From Paucibacter_B soli (GTDB lineage: Bacteria; Pseudomonadota; Gammaproteobacteria; Burkholderiales; Burkholderiaceae_C), in NCBI RefSeq assembly GCF_037482845.1, contig NZ_JBBHJW010000002.1, positions 310,001 through 374,000 on the forward strand: DNA of 64,000 nt. Reading direction: 5' to 3'. A program made the position numbers and the translations under genes. The notes below the pieces were generated by a model. The model saw nothing but the letters and a program-made list of their open reading frames with translations. It was not told the DNA's origin and made no database searches. The number at the start of each line of letters is the position of its first letter. Within the stretch, counting starts at the first letter, position 1. Positions 37,199-50,651 of this stretch are shown here, piece after piece.

Positions 37199-37209
37199 TC
37201 GGTCCCATC

Positions 37210-38100
37210 TCAGCCCTTTACGCCACCAGCCGTCAGGCCCGAGACGATCCAGCGCTGCGCGAGCAGGAACACCAGCGTGATCGGCAGGCCCGAGAGCACC
37301 GCCGCGGCGGCAAAGTCGCCCCACAGGAAGCGCTGGTCATGCAGGAAGTATTTGGAGCCCACCGCCAGCGTGAGGTTGCCCTCCTCGCGCAGCAGCACCG
37401 AGGCCACCGGGTACTCGATGATGGTGCCGATGAAGGCGAGCACGAACACCACCATCAGGATGGGCACGGCCATCGGCAGCAGCACGAGCCGGAAGGCCTG
37501 CCAATGCGTCGCGCCATCGACCTTGGCGCATTCCTCGATCTCCATCGGGATGGTTTCGAAATAGCCCTTGATGGTCCAGATATGCGTGGCCACGCCGCCC
37601 AGATAGGCCATCACCAGGCCCGCATGCGTTTCCAGCCCGAGCGCCGGCACATAAGTCCCTATGGTCTCGAAGATCGCGTAGATGGCCACCAGGGCCAGCA
37701 CCGGCGGGAACATCTGCAAGAGCAGCATGCTGTTCAGTATGGGCGTCTGGAAGCGGAACTTCAGGCGCGCAAAGGCATAGGCCGCGGTGGTCGAGATCGC
37801 GACGATCAGGGTGGCCGAGAGCGTCGCCACCTTGATCGAGTTCCACAACCAGCTCAGCACCGGGAAGGGCGGCTGAACCAGGCTGCCGTCGCTGGCCTGG
37901 TAGGGCAGGCCCAGGGCCAGCTTCCAATGCTCCAGGCTGATCTCGGTGGGAATGATGCTGCCGGTGGCGAAGTTGCCCGGCCGCAGCGAGATGCTCACCA
38001 CCGCCAGCAGCGGGAACAGCGTCAGCGCCAGGAAGATCCACAACACGGCATGTGCCGCAAAGACGCGCCAGTGCGCCTGTTTGCCTCGAACGATGGCCAT
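37210..38100 (-). CDS. malG: Maltose/maltodextrin ABC transporter permease MalG
   Basis: This inner-membrane permease has 296 residues and about six hydrophobic helices. The EAA loop YFETIPMEIEECAKVDGATHWQAFRLVLLPMAVP is typical of MalG. The ATG at 38100 lies 8 bases after the malF stop. It acts with MalF, MalE and MalK. The same frame stays open upstream through malF, but that extension is antiparallel-frame noise, not a fusion. Confidence 0.93.
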   Translation of the reverse strand: MAIVRGKQAHWRVFAAHAVLWIFLALTLFPLLAVVSISLRPGNFATGSIIPTEISLEHWKLALGLPYQASDGSLVQPPFPVLSWLWNSIKVATLSATLIVAISTTAAYAFARLKFRFQTPILNSMLLLQMFPPVLALVAIYAIFETIGTYVPALGLETHAGLVMAYLGGVATHIWTIKGYFETIPMEIEECAKVDGATHWQAFRLVLLPMAVPILMVVFVLAFIGTIIEYPVASVLLREEGNLTLAVGSKYFLHDQRFLWGDFAAAAVLSGLPITLVFLLAQRWIVSGLTAGGVKG

Positions 38101-38108
38101 GACGCTCC

Positions 38109-39701
38109 TTATTGCTGGGTCTTGCGCATCAGGCGCAGGTTGATGAGGGACATCGCGGCGACCAGGAAGAAGATCAGCGTCGAGATCGCGGCGGCGAGGC
38201 CGAAGTCCGAGCCCGAGTCCTTGAAGGCGATGCGGTAGGTGTAGCTGACCAGGATGTCGGTCTGGCCGGCCGGGATCTTGGTGCTGAGGTAGTCGGGGCG
38301 GCCGTCGGTGAGCAGGGCGATCAGCACGAAGTTGTTGAAGTTGAAGGCGAAGGCGCTCACCAGCAGCGGTGCCAGAGGCTTGATCACCAGGGGCGCGGTG
38401 ATCTTGAAGAAATTGGTGAGCGGCCCGGCACCGACGATGGCCGAGGCCTCGTACAGGTCCGAGGGGATGGCCTTCAAGAGACCGGTGCACAGAATCATGA
38501 TGTAGGGGTAGCCCAGCCAGACGTTCACGATCAGCAGCATCAGCTTGGCCAGCAGCGGGTCGGCAAACCAGGCGGGCTTGACGCCGAAGAGCGCGTCCAG
38601 GATGGCGTTGATCTCGCCGAAGTTCTGGTTGAACAGGCCCTTGAACACCAGGATGGAGATGAAGCCCGGCACCGCATAGGGCAGGAACAGCAGGGTGCGG
38701 TAGGTGGTGCGGTACTTGAGGTCTTCCCAGTTCAGCATTACCGCCAGGAACATGCCGATGGCGGTGGCGCAGGCCACGGTGGCGAGCGAGAACATCACGG
38801 TCCAGGCGAAGATGCTCAGGAAGGGGCCGCGGAACTCGGCGTCCAGCACCATGCGGGCGTAGTTCTGCCAGCCCACCAGCACCTTGAAGCCGGGTTGCAT
38901 GGCCTCGCCCTTGGCGTTCTCGTAGTAGCCGCTGTCCAGGTTCGGCTTGTAGACCTGGCCATCGCTCGTGCGCGTCAGGCTGCCGTCGGCATTCGCCTGC
39001 CAGTGCCGCCGGATGGGTCCGAATTCGCGCAGGCCCAGGTAGTGCAGTTCGCTCAGCCCAGCCGCGGCCGGCAGCACCAGCTGCAGCTGCTTCAGCGCAT
39101 CGCGGTGTCTGATCAAGTCGCGCAGCGGCAGGGGCTCGCGCAGCTGCGCGCCATCGGCCGCGGCCTGCATCATCTCCACGCGCAGCGGCGTCTTGGAGGG
39201 GAGCAGGGCCAGCGGTGGCGAGACCCATTGGGCAGAAGACTTGCCCTCGTCGTCGGCGCCGCGCAGCACCAAGCGGTAGGCCGGCCCGTCGGCATGCAGC
39301 GTGAATCCCTGCACCTGGGACTCGACGGCCTCGTGCTGGTCCAGCAGGTAGTCGCGCACGCGCTCCTGGCTCAGCAGATGCGCCGAGGAGTAGTTGGTGA
39401 AGCCGATCTGCGCGGTGTAGAGCAGCGGAAAGGCGATGAACACCAGCATGCCCGCCAGGCCCGGGAACAGATAGCGATAGGCAAAGCCGGCGTTCGAGAC
39501 GTAGACATAAAAGCCCGCCGAGAACAGCATCAGCGCGCCCACCGCCCACAGCGTCTGGCCGGCGCTGTGGATCATGAAGACGAGGTAGAGCGCCGCGAGC
39601 ATGGCGGCACCGGTCAGTGGCCATCTGAGCAGGCGCGCGGCCTTCTCAAACGCGGATGGCGGCGTGCGGCCGTAGCCAACAGAGGGGAGGGTGGCGCTCA
39701 T
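38109..39701 (-). CDS. malF: Maltose/maltodextrin ABC transporter permease MalF
   Basis: This 530-residue permease has N-terminal helices, a large periplasmic loop of about 170 residues after FTNYSSAHLLSQERV, and the C-terminal permease core with the EAA loop YEASAIVGAGPLTNFFKITAPL. The length and the big P2-like loop match E. coli MalF rather than the shorter generic sugar permeases, supporting maltose/maltodextrin as substrate. The ATG overlaps the malE stop by four bases. Confidence 0.93.
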   Translation of the reverse strand: MSATLPSVGYGRTPPSAFEKAARLLRWPLTGAAMLAALYLVFMIHSAGQTLWAVGALMLFSAGFYVYVSNAGFAYRYLFPGLAGMLVFIAFPLLYTAQIGFTNYSSAHLLSQERVRDYLLDQHEAVESQVQGFTLHADGPAYRLVLRGADDEGKSSAQWVSPPLALLPSKTPLRVEMMQAAADGAQLREPLPLRDLIRHRDALKQLQLVLPAAAGLSELHYLGLREFGPIRRHWQANADGSLTRTSDGQVYKPNLDSGYYENAKGEAMQPGFKVLVGWQNYARMVLDAEFRGPFLSIFAWTVMFSLATVACATAIGMFLAVMLNWEDLKYRTTYRTLLFLPYAVPGFISILVFKGLFNQNFGEINAILDALFGVKPAWFADPLLAKLMLLIVNVWLGYPYIMILCTGLLKAIPSDLYEASAIVGAGPLTNFFKITAPLVIKPLAPLLVSAFAFNFNNFVLIALLTDGRPDYLSTKIPAGQTDILVSYTYRIAFKDSGSDFGLAAAISTLIFFLVAAMSLINLRLMRKTQQ

Positions 39702-40872
39702 TTGTTCAGCAGCATGCGGCCGGCCGCGCCGTCGAGCGCGTCCTTGGGCGATTGCAGTCCGTTGGTGATGGCCTCCAGGGCCGCGTCCATGGCGGTCCAG
39801 AAGCGGCCGACTTCGGGCACGTTCGGGATCGGCTCACCCAGGCGGGCGTTCTCCATGCTGGCGCGTATCAGCGGATTCACCGCCAGCTCGGCATAGAAGG
39901 CCTTGTTGGCCGGCACGCCGATCGGCACATCGGCATCCAGCATTCTCAGCGCCTCGGGGCGCATCAGGTGGTTCTCGATGAACTCGCGCGCGATGTCCTT
40001 GAGCTTGGAGGGGGCGGCAATCATGCAGCCCAGCACACCCACGAAGGGCTTGGAGGGCTTGCCGGCGACCACGCCCGGAATCGGCGCGACGCCGAAGTCG
40101 ATCTTGGCCTTGCTGGCGTTGTCCCAGGCCCAGGGGCCGGAGATCATCATCGCGACCTCGCCGCGCGCAAAGCCGGTCTCCATCTCCGAGTAGCGCGCGC
40201 CCTTGGGCATATGGCCCTCGCGGATCAGGCGGTTGATCATGCCGGCACCGGCCAGCGCGCCGGCGTTGTTGACGCCTACCTTGGTGCTGTCGTACTCGCC
40301 CTGGGCGTCGCGCGGGAAGATCTCGCCGCCGGCGCCGGCCAGGAGCGGCCAGCTGAAGAAGCTCTTGTTGTAGTCCCAGAGGATGGCGTGCTTGCCCTGG
40401 CGCTGCAGCTGCTTGTCCAAGGCGATCAGTTCGTCGAAGCTGGCGGGCGGCTTGGGCACCAGGGCCTTGTTGTAGATCAGCCCGGTGGTCTCGATGGCGA
40501 TCGGGTAGCCCCACAGCTTGCCCTGGTAGCCCAGCGCCTTCCAGGCCCAATCCTCGGACTCGGCGTAGAGCTTCTTGCCGGGACGGATGGCGGTGAGCAG
40601 GCCGGACTTGGCCCACTCACCCACGCGGTCATGCGGCCAGCAGAACACATCCGGCCCCTTGCCGGCACCCACGGCCTGCTGGAACTTGTCGGTGGCGTCG
40701 ACCGGATGCTCGACCACCACCTTGACGCCCGAGACTTCTTCAAAGGCGTTGCCCACCTTCTGCAGCCCGTTGTAGGCCTTGTCGCCGTTGATCCAGACCA
40801 GCAGCTTGGGAGCGGTCTGTGCCAGCGCCGCGCTCGACAACAGCGACAAGGCCAGCAGGCCGATGCCGGCCC

Positions 40873-40876
<4 letters not shown>
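39698..40876 (-). CDS. malE: Maltose/maltodextrin-binding periplasmic protein
   Basis: This 392-residue type II binding protein has a signal peptide (MRAGIGLLALSLLSSAALAQ). Its wording closely follows E. coli MalE: KLLVWINGDKAYNGLQKVG, GPDVFCWPHDRVG, LIYNKALVPKPPAS, AMMISGPWAWDN. It delivers maltose and maltodextrins to MalFGK. ATGA overlaps join it to malK upstream and malF downstream, so the order malK-malE-malF-malG is tightly coupled. Confidence 0.94.
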
Positions 40877-41991
<1,115 letters not shown>

Positions 41992-42073
41992 ATTCGGTCC
42001 TCCGCGCCATGGTCCCAAGGGGCGTCCGGCGCTTGTCTCACGCGGTGCCACCCGGGCCGGGTGGCGCTGTATT

Positions 42074-42088
42074 TGTAGAGAATATACA
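42074..42088. promoter_or_regulatory. Weak operator-like site TGTAGAgaaTATACA
   Basis: It matches 9 of 12 consensus positions; the outer TGTA/TACA arms are perfect. It lies 83 bases upstream of the malK GTG and 8 bases from the next site, so the two might bind cooperatively. Alone it would not be convincing. Confidence 0.35.
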
Positions 42089-42096
42089 GGTCAAAA

Positions 42097-42111
42097 TGTA
42101 GTCATACAACA
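42097..42111. promoter_or_regulatory. Operator-like site TGTAGTcatACAACA
   Basis: It matches 11 of 12 positions of TGTAGTnnnACTACA, 106 bases upstream of the malK start. It is a good candidate for control of the mal operon. Confidence 0.6.
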
Positions 42112-42183
42112 GAGCTGCACCCTAGGTTCGATGATCAATTCATTGCAAATCAACGGGTTAGAATGCCGTTCGGGATTACCAGA

Positions 42184-42198
42184 TGTAGTGAAACTACA
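42184..42198. promoter_or_regulatory. Operator TGTAGTgaaACTACA (perfect palindrome)
   Basis: This is a perfect 6-3-6 inverted repeat 147 bases before the glgP ATG. It is identical in both arms to the site upstream of the glucokinase-RpiR gene (26493-26507), linking glycogen breakdown to the same regulator. Confidence 0.75.
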
Positions 42199-42344
42199 CA
42201 AATTCCAAGTCGTGGGCGATACTTTACCCATCGCTGCCGCTGCTGCGGCTTCTTGTGCCCCCGGCCAAGCGCTCGCGCTTCCGCTGCCCGCCCTGCGGGT
42301 GATCTTCGTGGAGACGCTGTCATGGCCCCATTGCTGAACACCCT

Positions 42345-44846
42345 ATGACCGCCTCCGCCCTCCACGCCATCAAGGCAAGATTCAAGAGCGTCACCACGAT
42401 GAACACACCGCAATCCGAGATGCAAGCCCAATTCAAGGCCGCGCTGCAGCGCGAACTGAGCCAGTCGGCGCAGGCGCCCAGCCGCGAGACCCTGATGCGT
42501 GCCGCTGCCTGTGCCTGCCGCGAACTGTTGAGCCAGCGCTGGGCCGCGACCCAGGCGGCCGACGCCCAGCGCGGCGCGCAGGCGCCGGTGCGCCGCGTGC
42601 ACTACCTCTCGATGGAATTCCTGATGGGCCGCGCGCTCGGCAATGCGATCGCCGCGCTGGGCCTGGACGAGACCCTGCGCGAGGCCTTTGCCGCCCAGGG
42701 TCAGGCCTTGCCCGATGTGCTGGAGCGCGAGCACGACGCCGCGCTGGGCAATGGTGGCCTGGGTCGGCTGGCCGCCTGTTTCCTCGATTCCTTTGCCGAG
42801 CTGGGCCTGCCATCCTTCGGCTACGGCCTGCGCTATGAATACGGCATGTTTGCTCAGGCCATCCAGGACGGCCGCCAGGTCGAGGCGCCTGACGATTGGC
42901 TGGCCCTGGGCCAACCTTGGGAGGTGCCGCGCCCCGAAGTGCGCTATCCGGTGGGCTTTGGCGGCCGCGTGGTGGTCGAGGCCGATGGCAGCCGCCATTG
43001 GCAGCCCGCCGAGCAACTGCTGGCCCAGGCGGTGGACTTCATCGTGCCGGCCCACCACAGCGAGCGCGTCTCGACGCTGCGCCAGTGGCAGGCCAGCGCC
43101 GTCGCGCCCATCGACTTCAACGCCTTCTGCCGCGGCGACTATGCCGCCGCCGCCCAGCACCGCGTGGCCGCCCAGGCCATCAACTGGGTGCTCTATCCCG
43201 ACGACTCCACCGACGCCGGCCGCCAGCTGCGCCTCAAGCAGGAGGCCTTGCTGGTGAGCGCCTCGCTGCAGGATCTGATTGCGCGTCATCTGCGCGAATT
43301 CGGCTCGCTGCACAACTTGGGCAAGTGCAATGCCATCCATCTGAACGACACGCACCCGGCCCTGGCGCCGGCCGAGCTGATGCGCCTGTTGCTGGACCAG
43401 CATGGCCTGGCCTGGGACGAGGCCTGGGCCATCACCCGCGACGCGGTCTCCTACACCAACCACACGCTGATGCCGGAGGCGCTGGAGAAATGGCCGCTGG
43501 CCATGATGGAAGCGCTGCTGCCGCGCCATCTGGAGATCATCTTCGAGATCAACCAGCGCTTCATGGACGAGCTGCGCCAGCGCTTCCCGGGCGACGAGGC
43601 ACTGTTGGGCCGCGTCTCGCTGATCGAGGAAGACGGCGGCTACGGCAGCGGCGGCGAGCGCCGCGTGCGCATGGCCCATCTGGCCATCGTGGCCTCGCAC
43701 CGCGTCAACGGCGTGGCGGCCCTGCATTCGGAGCTGATGGTGCAGACCATCTTCGCCGACTACGCGCGCATCTGGCCCGAGCGCTTTCATAACGTCACCA
43801 ATGGTGTGACGCCGCGCCGCTGGCTGCAGCAATGCAACCCCGGCCTCTCGGCGCTGCTGGACCAGCGCATCGGCCAGGGCTGGCGCCAGGACCTCGCCGA
43901 GCTGGCCAAGCTCAAGGGCCTGGCCAAGGATGCCACGCTGGTGCAGCAGTTCCTGGCCGTCAAGCGCGCCAACAAGGAAGGCCTGGCCGCGCTGATACGC
44001 CGCGAGCTGGGCCTGGCGGTGAACCCCGACAGCCTGTTCGATGTGCAGATCAAGCGCATCCACGAGTACAAGCGCCAACTGCTCAACATCCTGCATGTGA
44101 TCGCGCGCTACCAGGCCATCGTCGCCAACCCAGGCGCCAACTGGACCCCGCGCACCGTGGTGATCGCCGGCAAGGCGGCCTCGGCCTACTTCATGGCCAA
44201 GCTCATCATCCAGCTGGCGCACGACGTGGGCCGCGTGGTCAACAGCGACCCGCGCGTGGGCGACAAGCTCAAGCTGGTGTTCCTGCCCAACTACGGCGTC
44301 TCGGTGGCCGAGACCATCATCCCGGCCGCCGACCTCTCCGAGCAGATCTCCACCGCCGGCACCGAGGCCTCGGGCACCGGCAATATGAAGTTCGCGATGA
44401 ACGGTGCGCTCACCATCGGCACCTGGGACGGCGCCAATATCGAGATGGCCGAAGCCATGGGCGTGGAAAACATGTTCGTCTTCGGCCTGCGCACCGACGC
44501 GGTGGCGCGCATCAAGGCGCTGGGCTACGACCCGCGCCTGCATGTGGAAGAGAACAAGCAACTGCAGGCCGTGATCGACGCGATTGCCAACGGCGATTTC
44601 TCGGCCGGCGACAGCGCCCGCTACCGCCCGCTGGTGGACAAGCTGCTGGGCAGCGATCCGTATATGCTGATGGCCGACTTTGCCGACTACGTGGCCACCC
44701 AGGCGCGCGTTGATGCGCTCTACCAGGACCAGGCGGCCTGGGGGCAGCGCGCGGTGCTGAACGTGGCGGGCATGGGTTGGTTCTCTTCCGACCGCACCAT
44801 CGCCGACTATGTGGAGCGCGTCTGGTCGGTCAAGAGCCTGGGCTGA
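42345..44846 (+). CDS. glgP: Glycogen/maltodextrin phosphorylase
   Basis: This 833-residue PLP enzyme of family GT35 releases glucose 1-phosphate from alpha-1,4-glucans. It shows YLSMEFLMGRALGNAI, NGGLGRLAACFLDS, KRIHEYKRQLLN and the PLP lysine K682 in GTGNMKFAMNGAL. The length is normal; the first 20 residues are variable and the second ATG (M19) is an alternative start. It is the first gene of glgP-glgB-glgX-malQ (gaps 15, -4 and 9 bases). It could equally be named malP because it works beside malQ and the mal operon. Confidence 0.94.
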   Translation: MTASALHAIKARFKSVTTMNTPQSEMQAQFKAALQRELSQSAQAPSRETLMRAAACACRELLSQRWAATQAADAQRGAQAPVRRVHYLSMEFLMGRALGNAIAALGLDETLREAFAAQGQALPDVLEREHDAALGNGGLGRLAACFLDSFAELGLPSFGYGLRYEYGMFAQAIQDGRQVEAPDDWLALGQPWEVPRPEVRYPVGFGGRVVVEADGSRHWQPAEQLLAQAVDFIVPAHHSERVSTLRQWQASAVAPIDFNAFCRGDYAAAAQHRVAAQAINWVLYPDDSTDAGRQLRLKQEALLVSASLQDLIARHLREFGSLHNLGKCNAIHLNDTHPALAPAELMRLLLDQHGLAWDEAWAITRDAVSYTNHTLMPEALEKWPLAMMEALLPRHLEIIFEINQRFMDELRQRFPGDEALLGRVSLIEEDGGYGSGGERRVRMAHLAIVASHRVNGVAALHSELMVQTIFADYARIWPERFHNVTNGVTPRRWLQQCNPGLSALLDQRIGQGWRQDLAELAKLKGLAKDATLVQQFLAVKRANKEGLAALIRRELGLAVNPDSLFDVQIKRIHEYKRQLLNILHVIARYQAIVANPGANWTPRTVVIAGKAASAYFMAKLIIQLAHDVGRVVNSDPRVGDKLKLVFLPNYGVSVAETIIPAADLSEQISTAGTEASGTGNMKFAMNGALTIGTWDGANIEMAEAMGVENMFVFGLRTDAVARIKALGYDPRLHVEENKQLQAVIDAIANGDFSAGDSARYRPLVDKLLGSDPYMLMADFADYVATQARVDALYQDQAAWGQRAVLNVAGMGWFSSDRTIADYVERVWSVKSLG

Positions 44847-44861
44847 ACGGAGCCTGATCCG

Positions 44862-47011
44862 ATGCTGGATGCCGAGCAGATCAGCGCGCTGCTGGAGGCG
44901 CGCCACAGCGATCCCTTTGCGGCCCTGGGCCTGCATGAGGACGCGGGCGGCCGCCTCTGGCTGAGGGCGCTGCTGCCTGGTGCTTTGCGGGTGAGCGTGC
45001 TGGAAGCCGGCAGCGGCAGGCCGTTGGCGCTGCTGACCGAGCGCGCGCTGGGCTTCTTCGAAGCCGCGATCCCGCGCCGCAGAAAGCGCTTTGACTACCG
45101 CCTGGCGGTGCAAAGGGCGGACGGTACCGCCAGCGAACTGGCCGACGCCTATGCCTACGGCCCCCAGCTCGGCGAGCAAGACCTGACCCTGCTGCGCGAG
45201 GGCACGCATCCGCGCCCCTACCTGGCCCTGGGTGCGCAGCCGCTGCAGCATGGCGAAGTGACCGGCGTGCGCTTTGCCGTGTGGGCGCCGAACGCGCGCC
45301 GCGTCAGCGTGGTGGGCAGCTTCAACGGCTGGGACGGCCGCCGCCACCCGATGCGCCTGCGCCACGAGGCCGGCGTGTGGGAGATCTTCGTGCCCCATGC
45401 GGCTGCGGGTGATCTCTACAAATACGAACTGGTGGGCGCCGATGGCACGCTGCTGCCGCTCAAGGCCGACCCCTATGCACGCGCGGCGCAGCTGCGGCCC
45501 GACACCGCCAGCGTGGTGGCCGCGCTGCCCGCGCCGACGGCCTTGCCTGCCGCCCGTGCGGCCGCCAACCGCCGCGATGCCGCCATCGCCATCTACGAGG
45601 TGCACCTGGCCTCCTGGCGCCGCGGCGACGGCGCCTTCCCGACCTGGGACGAGCTGGCCGCCAGCCTGCCCGGCTACGCGGCGGACCTGGGCTTCACGCA
45701 CCTGGAGCTGATGCCCATCAGCGAGCACCCCTTCGATGGTTCCTGGGGCTACCAGACCCTGGGCCTGTACGCGCCCTCGGCGCGCTTCGGCCCGCCGGAG
45801 GGTTTTGCACGCTTCGTCGCCGCCTGCCATGCGCGCGGCCTGGGCCTGCTGCTCGACTGGGTGCCGGCGCATTTCCCGGCCGATGCCCATGGCCTGGCGC
45901 AATTCGACGGCACGCATCTGTACGAGTACGCGGACCCGCGCGAGGGCTTCCATCGCGACTGGAACACGCTGATCTACAACTTCGGGCGCCGCGAGGTTCG
46001 GCAGTTCCTGGCCGGCAACGCGCTGTTTTGGGCCGAGCGCTGGGGCGTCGACGGCCTGCGCGTGGACGCGGTGGCTTCGATGCTTTACCGCGACTATTCG
46101 CGCCCCTCGGGCGAGTGGCTGCCCAATGTGCACGGCGGGCGCGAGAACCTGGAAGCGATCGCGCTGCTGCGCGCGATGAACGAATTGCTCGGCCGCGAAG
46201 CGCCCGGCGCCATCACGGTGGCCGAGGAGAGCACCAGTTTCCCGGGCGTCTCGGCGCCCACCTACAGCGGCGGCCTGGGCTTCCACTACAAGTGGAATAT
46301 GGGCTGGATGAACGACACCCTCGGCTATATGCGCGAGCAACCGGTGCATCGCCGCTGGCACCACGACAAGATGAGCTTCGGCCTGGTCTACGCCTTCAGC
46401 GAGAACTTCGTGCTGCCGATCTCGCACGACGAGGTGGTGCATGGCAAGGGGTCTATGTTGGGCAAGATGCCGGGCGATGACTGGCAGAAGTTCGCCAATC
46501 TGCGCGCTTACTACGGCTTCATGTGGGGCCACCCGGGCAAGAAACTGCTCTTCATGGGTCAGGAGTTCGGCCAGCCCGACGAATGGAACCACGATGCGAC
46601 GCTGCCCTGGGAGCTGCTCGACGATGCGCGCCATGCCGGCGTGCAGCAGTTGGTGCGCGACCTCAACCGCATCTACCGCGAGCAGCCGGCCCTGCACAAG
46701 CTGGACTGCGAGGCCGCGGGTTTCGAGTGGCTGCAGCAGCAAGACCGCGAGCAGTCGGTGTTCGCCTGGGCGCGCCATGACGGCGCGGGCGGCAGCGTGA
46801 TCGTGGTGAGCAATTTCACGCCGGTGCCGCGCCATGGCTACAAGCTGCCCCTGCCCAGTGGCGCTGCCACCGCCTGGCGCGAGCTGCTCAACACCGACTC
46901 GGCCCATTACGGCGGCAGCAATGCCGGCAATCTCGACGCGTCGCTGCCGGTGGAGCAGGGCGTGTTGACCCTCAGTCTGCCGCCGCTGGCGACCCTGTTT
47001 CTGCTACCCGC

Positions 47012-47015
<4 letters not shown>
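44862..47015 (+). CDS. glgB: 1,4-alpha-glucan branching enzyme
   Basis: This 717-residue GH13 enzyme introduces alpha-1,6 branches. An N-terminal beta domain (about 1-110; HSDPFAALGLHE) precedes a CBM48 module (FAVWAPNARRVSVVGSFNGWDGRRHPM), then the barrel with D402 (LRVDAVASMLY), E455 (VAEESTSFPGV) and D523 (PISHDEVVHGKGSM). The GlgB-specific KMPGDDWQKFANLRAYYGFMWGHPGKKLLFMG region is present. It is an anabolic enzyme placed among catabolic ones; no glgC or glgA lies in the window. Confidence 0.95.
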
Positions 47016-49111
<2,096 letters not shown>

Positions 49112-49120
49112 AAAGCCGCT

Positions 49121-50635
49121 ATGGATCTGACCCAACGCACCGCCGGTGTGCTGCTGCACATCACCTCCTTGCCCGGCCCGCATGGCATGGGCGATTTCGG
49201 TCCCGACGCCTATCGCTATGTGGACTGGCTGGCCAGCGCCGGCCAGGGCCTGTGGCAGCTGCTGCCCACCACGCCTATCGGCCCGGGCGACAGCCCTTAC
49301 CAGGGCGTCTCGGCCTTTGCCGGCAGCCAGTGGATGGTGGCCTTCGAGCCCCTGGTGGCCAAGGGCTGGCTGGCGCCGCCGCGCCTGCCCGAGGGCGGCT
49401 TCGATGCCCAGCGTGTCGACTACGGCCGCGTGCTGCCCTGGCGCGAACAGCAGCTGCGCCTGGCCGCCGCCGGCTTCTTCGCGCAGGCCGATGCCGCCGA
49501 CCGCAGTGCCTTTGCCGACTGGTGCCAGGCCAACGCGAGCTGGCTGGACGATTACGCGCTCTTCATGGCGATACGCTCGCCGCTGCACGGCCAGCCCTGG
49601 TGGAGCTGGACGTCGGCGCTGGCTAAGCGCGAGCCCGCCGCGCTGGCCGCGGCGCGCCAGAGCCATGCGGCCGAGTTCCAGTTCTGGCAGTTCGTGCAAT
49701 GGCAGTTCGATGCGCAGATCGGCGCGCTCAAGGCCTATGCGAATGCCAAGGGCGTGCACATCATGGGCGACCTGCCCATCTTCGTGGCGCATGACAGCGC
49801 CGACTGCTGGTCGCGCCCCGATCTCTATCACCTCGACGAGAACTTCCAGACCACGGTGGTGGCCGGCGTGCCGCCCGATGCCATGTCCACCGAGGGCCAA
49901 CGCTGGGGCAACCCGCTCTACCGCTGGGACCGCATGGCGGCCGAGAACTACGCCTGGTGGACGGCGCGCGTGCAGCGCGCGCTGAGCCAGGCCGATGTGT
50001 TCCGCATCGACCATTTCCGCGGCTTCGCCGGCTATTACGAGATCCCCGCCAGCAGCCCCGATGCCAAGCAGGGGCGCTGGGTCAAGGGCCCGGGCAAGGC
50101 GCTGTTCGACGCCATCGAAGCCACGCTGGGCAAACTGCCCATCGTGGCCGAGGATCTGGGCTTCATCACCGACGATGTGCATGCACTGCGCGACGGCTGC
50201 GGCTTCCCCGGCATGAAGATCCTGCAGTTCGGCTTTGGTGGCGACGCCACGCATGAGTTCCTGCCCCATATGTGGCCGCGCAACAGCGTGGCCTACACCG
50301 GCACGCACGACAACGACACGGTGCGCGGCTGGTGGGACAGCGCCAGCCCGCGCGAGCGTGCCTTCGCCGGCAGCTACCTGGCCTGCGGCGCGCACGATGT
50401 GCACTGGGCCATGATCCGCGCCTGCTGCAACTCGGTGGCCCATATCGCGGTATTCCCGATGCAGGATGTGTTGGGGCTTCCCAGCTCCCACCGCATGAAT
50501 ATTCCTGGCATCCTGGGCGGCAACTGGGGTTGGCGCTTCGGCTGGGAGATGCTGGGCGCGGAACCCGGCCGGGTGCTGGGGGTGATCAGCGCCGCCAGCG
50601 GCCGCGCGCCCCTGGCCCTCTTGCATTTGCCTTGA
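49121..50635 (+). CDS. malQ: 4-alpha-glucanotransferase (amylomaltase)
   Basis: This GH77 enzyme of 504 residues disproportionates maltodextrins, making them usable by the phosphorylase and releasing glucose for glucokinase. Motifs are LLHITSLPGPHGMGDFG, PTTPIGPGDSPYQ, nucleophile D297 in FRIDHFRGFAGYYEIP and acid/base E344 in IVAEDLGFI, followed by HDNDTVRGWW. It lies 9 bases after glgX and 16 bases before the antiporter gene. Confidence 0.95.
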   Translation: MDLTQRTAGVLLHITSLPGPHGMGDFGPDAYRYVDWLASAGQGLWQLLPTTPIGPGDSPYQGVSAFAGSQWMVAFEPLVAKGWLAPPRLPEGGFDAQRVDYGRVLPWREQQLRLAAAGFFAQADAADRSAFADWCQANASWLDDYALFMAIRSPLHGQPWWSWTSALAKREPAALAAARQSHAAEFQFWQFVQWQFDAQIGALKAYANAKGVHIMGDLPIFVAHDSADCWSRPDLYHLDENFQTTVVAGVPPDAMSTEGQRWGNPLYRWDRMAAENYAWWTARVQRALSQADVFRIDHFRGFAGYYEIPASSPDAKQGRWVKGPGKALFDAIEATLGKLPIVAEDLGFITDDVHALRDGCGFPGMKILQFGFGGDATHEFLPHMWPRNSVAYTGTHDNDTVRGWWDSASPRERAFAGSYLACGAHDVHWAMIRACCNSVAHIAVFPMQDVLGLPSSHRMNIPGILGGNWGWRFGWEMLGAEPGRVLGVISAASGRAPLALLHLP

Positions 50636-50651
50636 TCATCGAGCCCGCAGC

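Larger units (their letters stand above)
41992..42344. other. Divergent control region between malK and glgP
   Basis: This 353-base stretch without a gene drops in GC toward the centre and carries three TGTA...TACA type repeats, at 42074-42088, 42097-42111 and 42184-42198. These presumably serve both the minus-strand mal operon and the plus-strand glg operon. The short open frame at 42163-42348 runs through the perfect operator and has no coding signature. Confidence 0.7.

Noticed and set aside
37210..39624. Apparent 804-residue fusion ending in MalG
   Set aside because: The N-terminal part is an out-of-frame reading of malF. MalG has its own ATG at 38100 right after the malF stop, and its translation from there is complete.
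42150..46907. Very long open frame on the minus strand opposite glgP and glgB
   Set aside because: It is a high-GC shadow frame. The plus strand carries clear GlgP and GlgB with all catalytic motifs, while the antisense translation is low-complexity His/Gln/Arg/Ala-rich with no domain.
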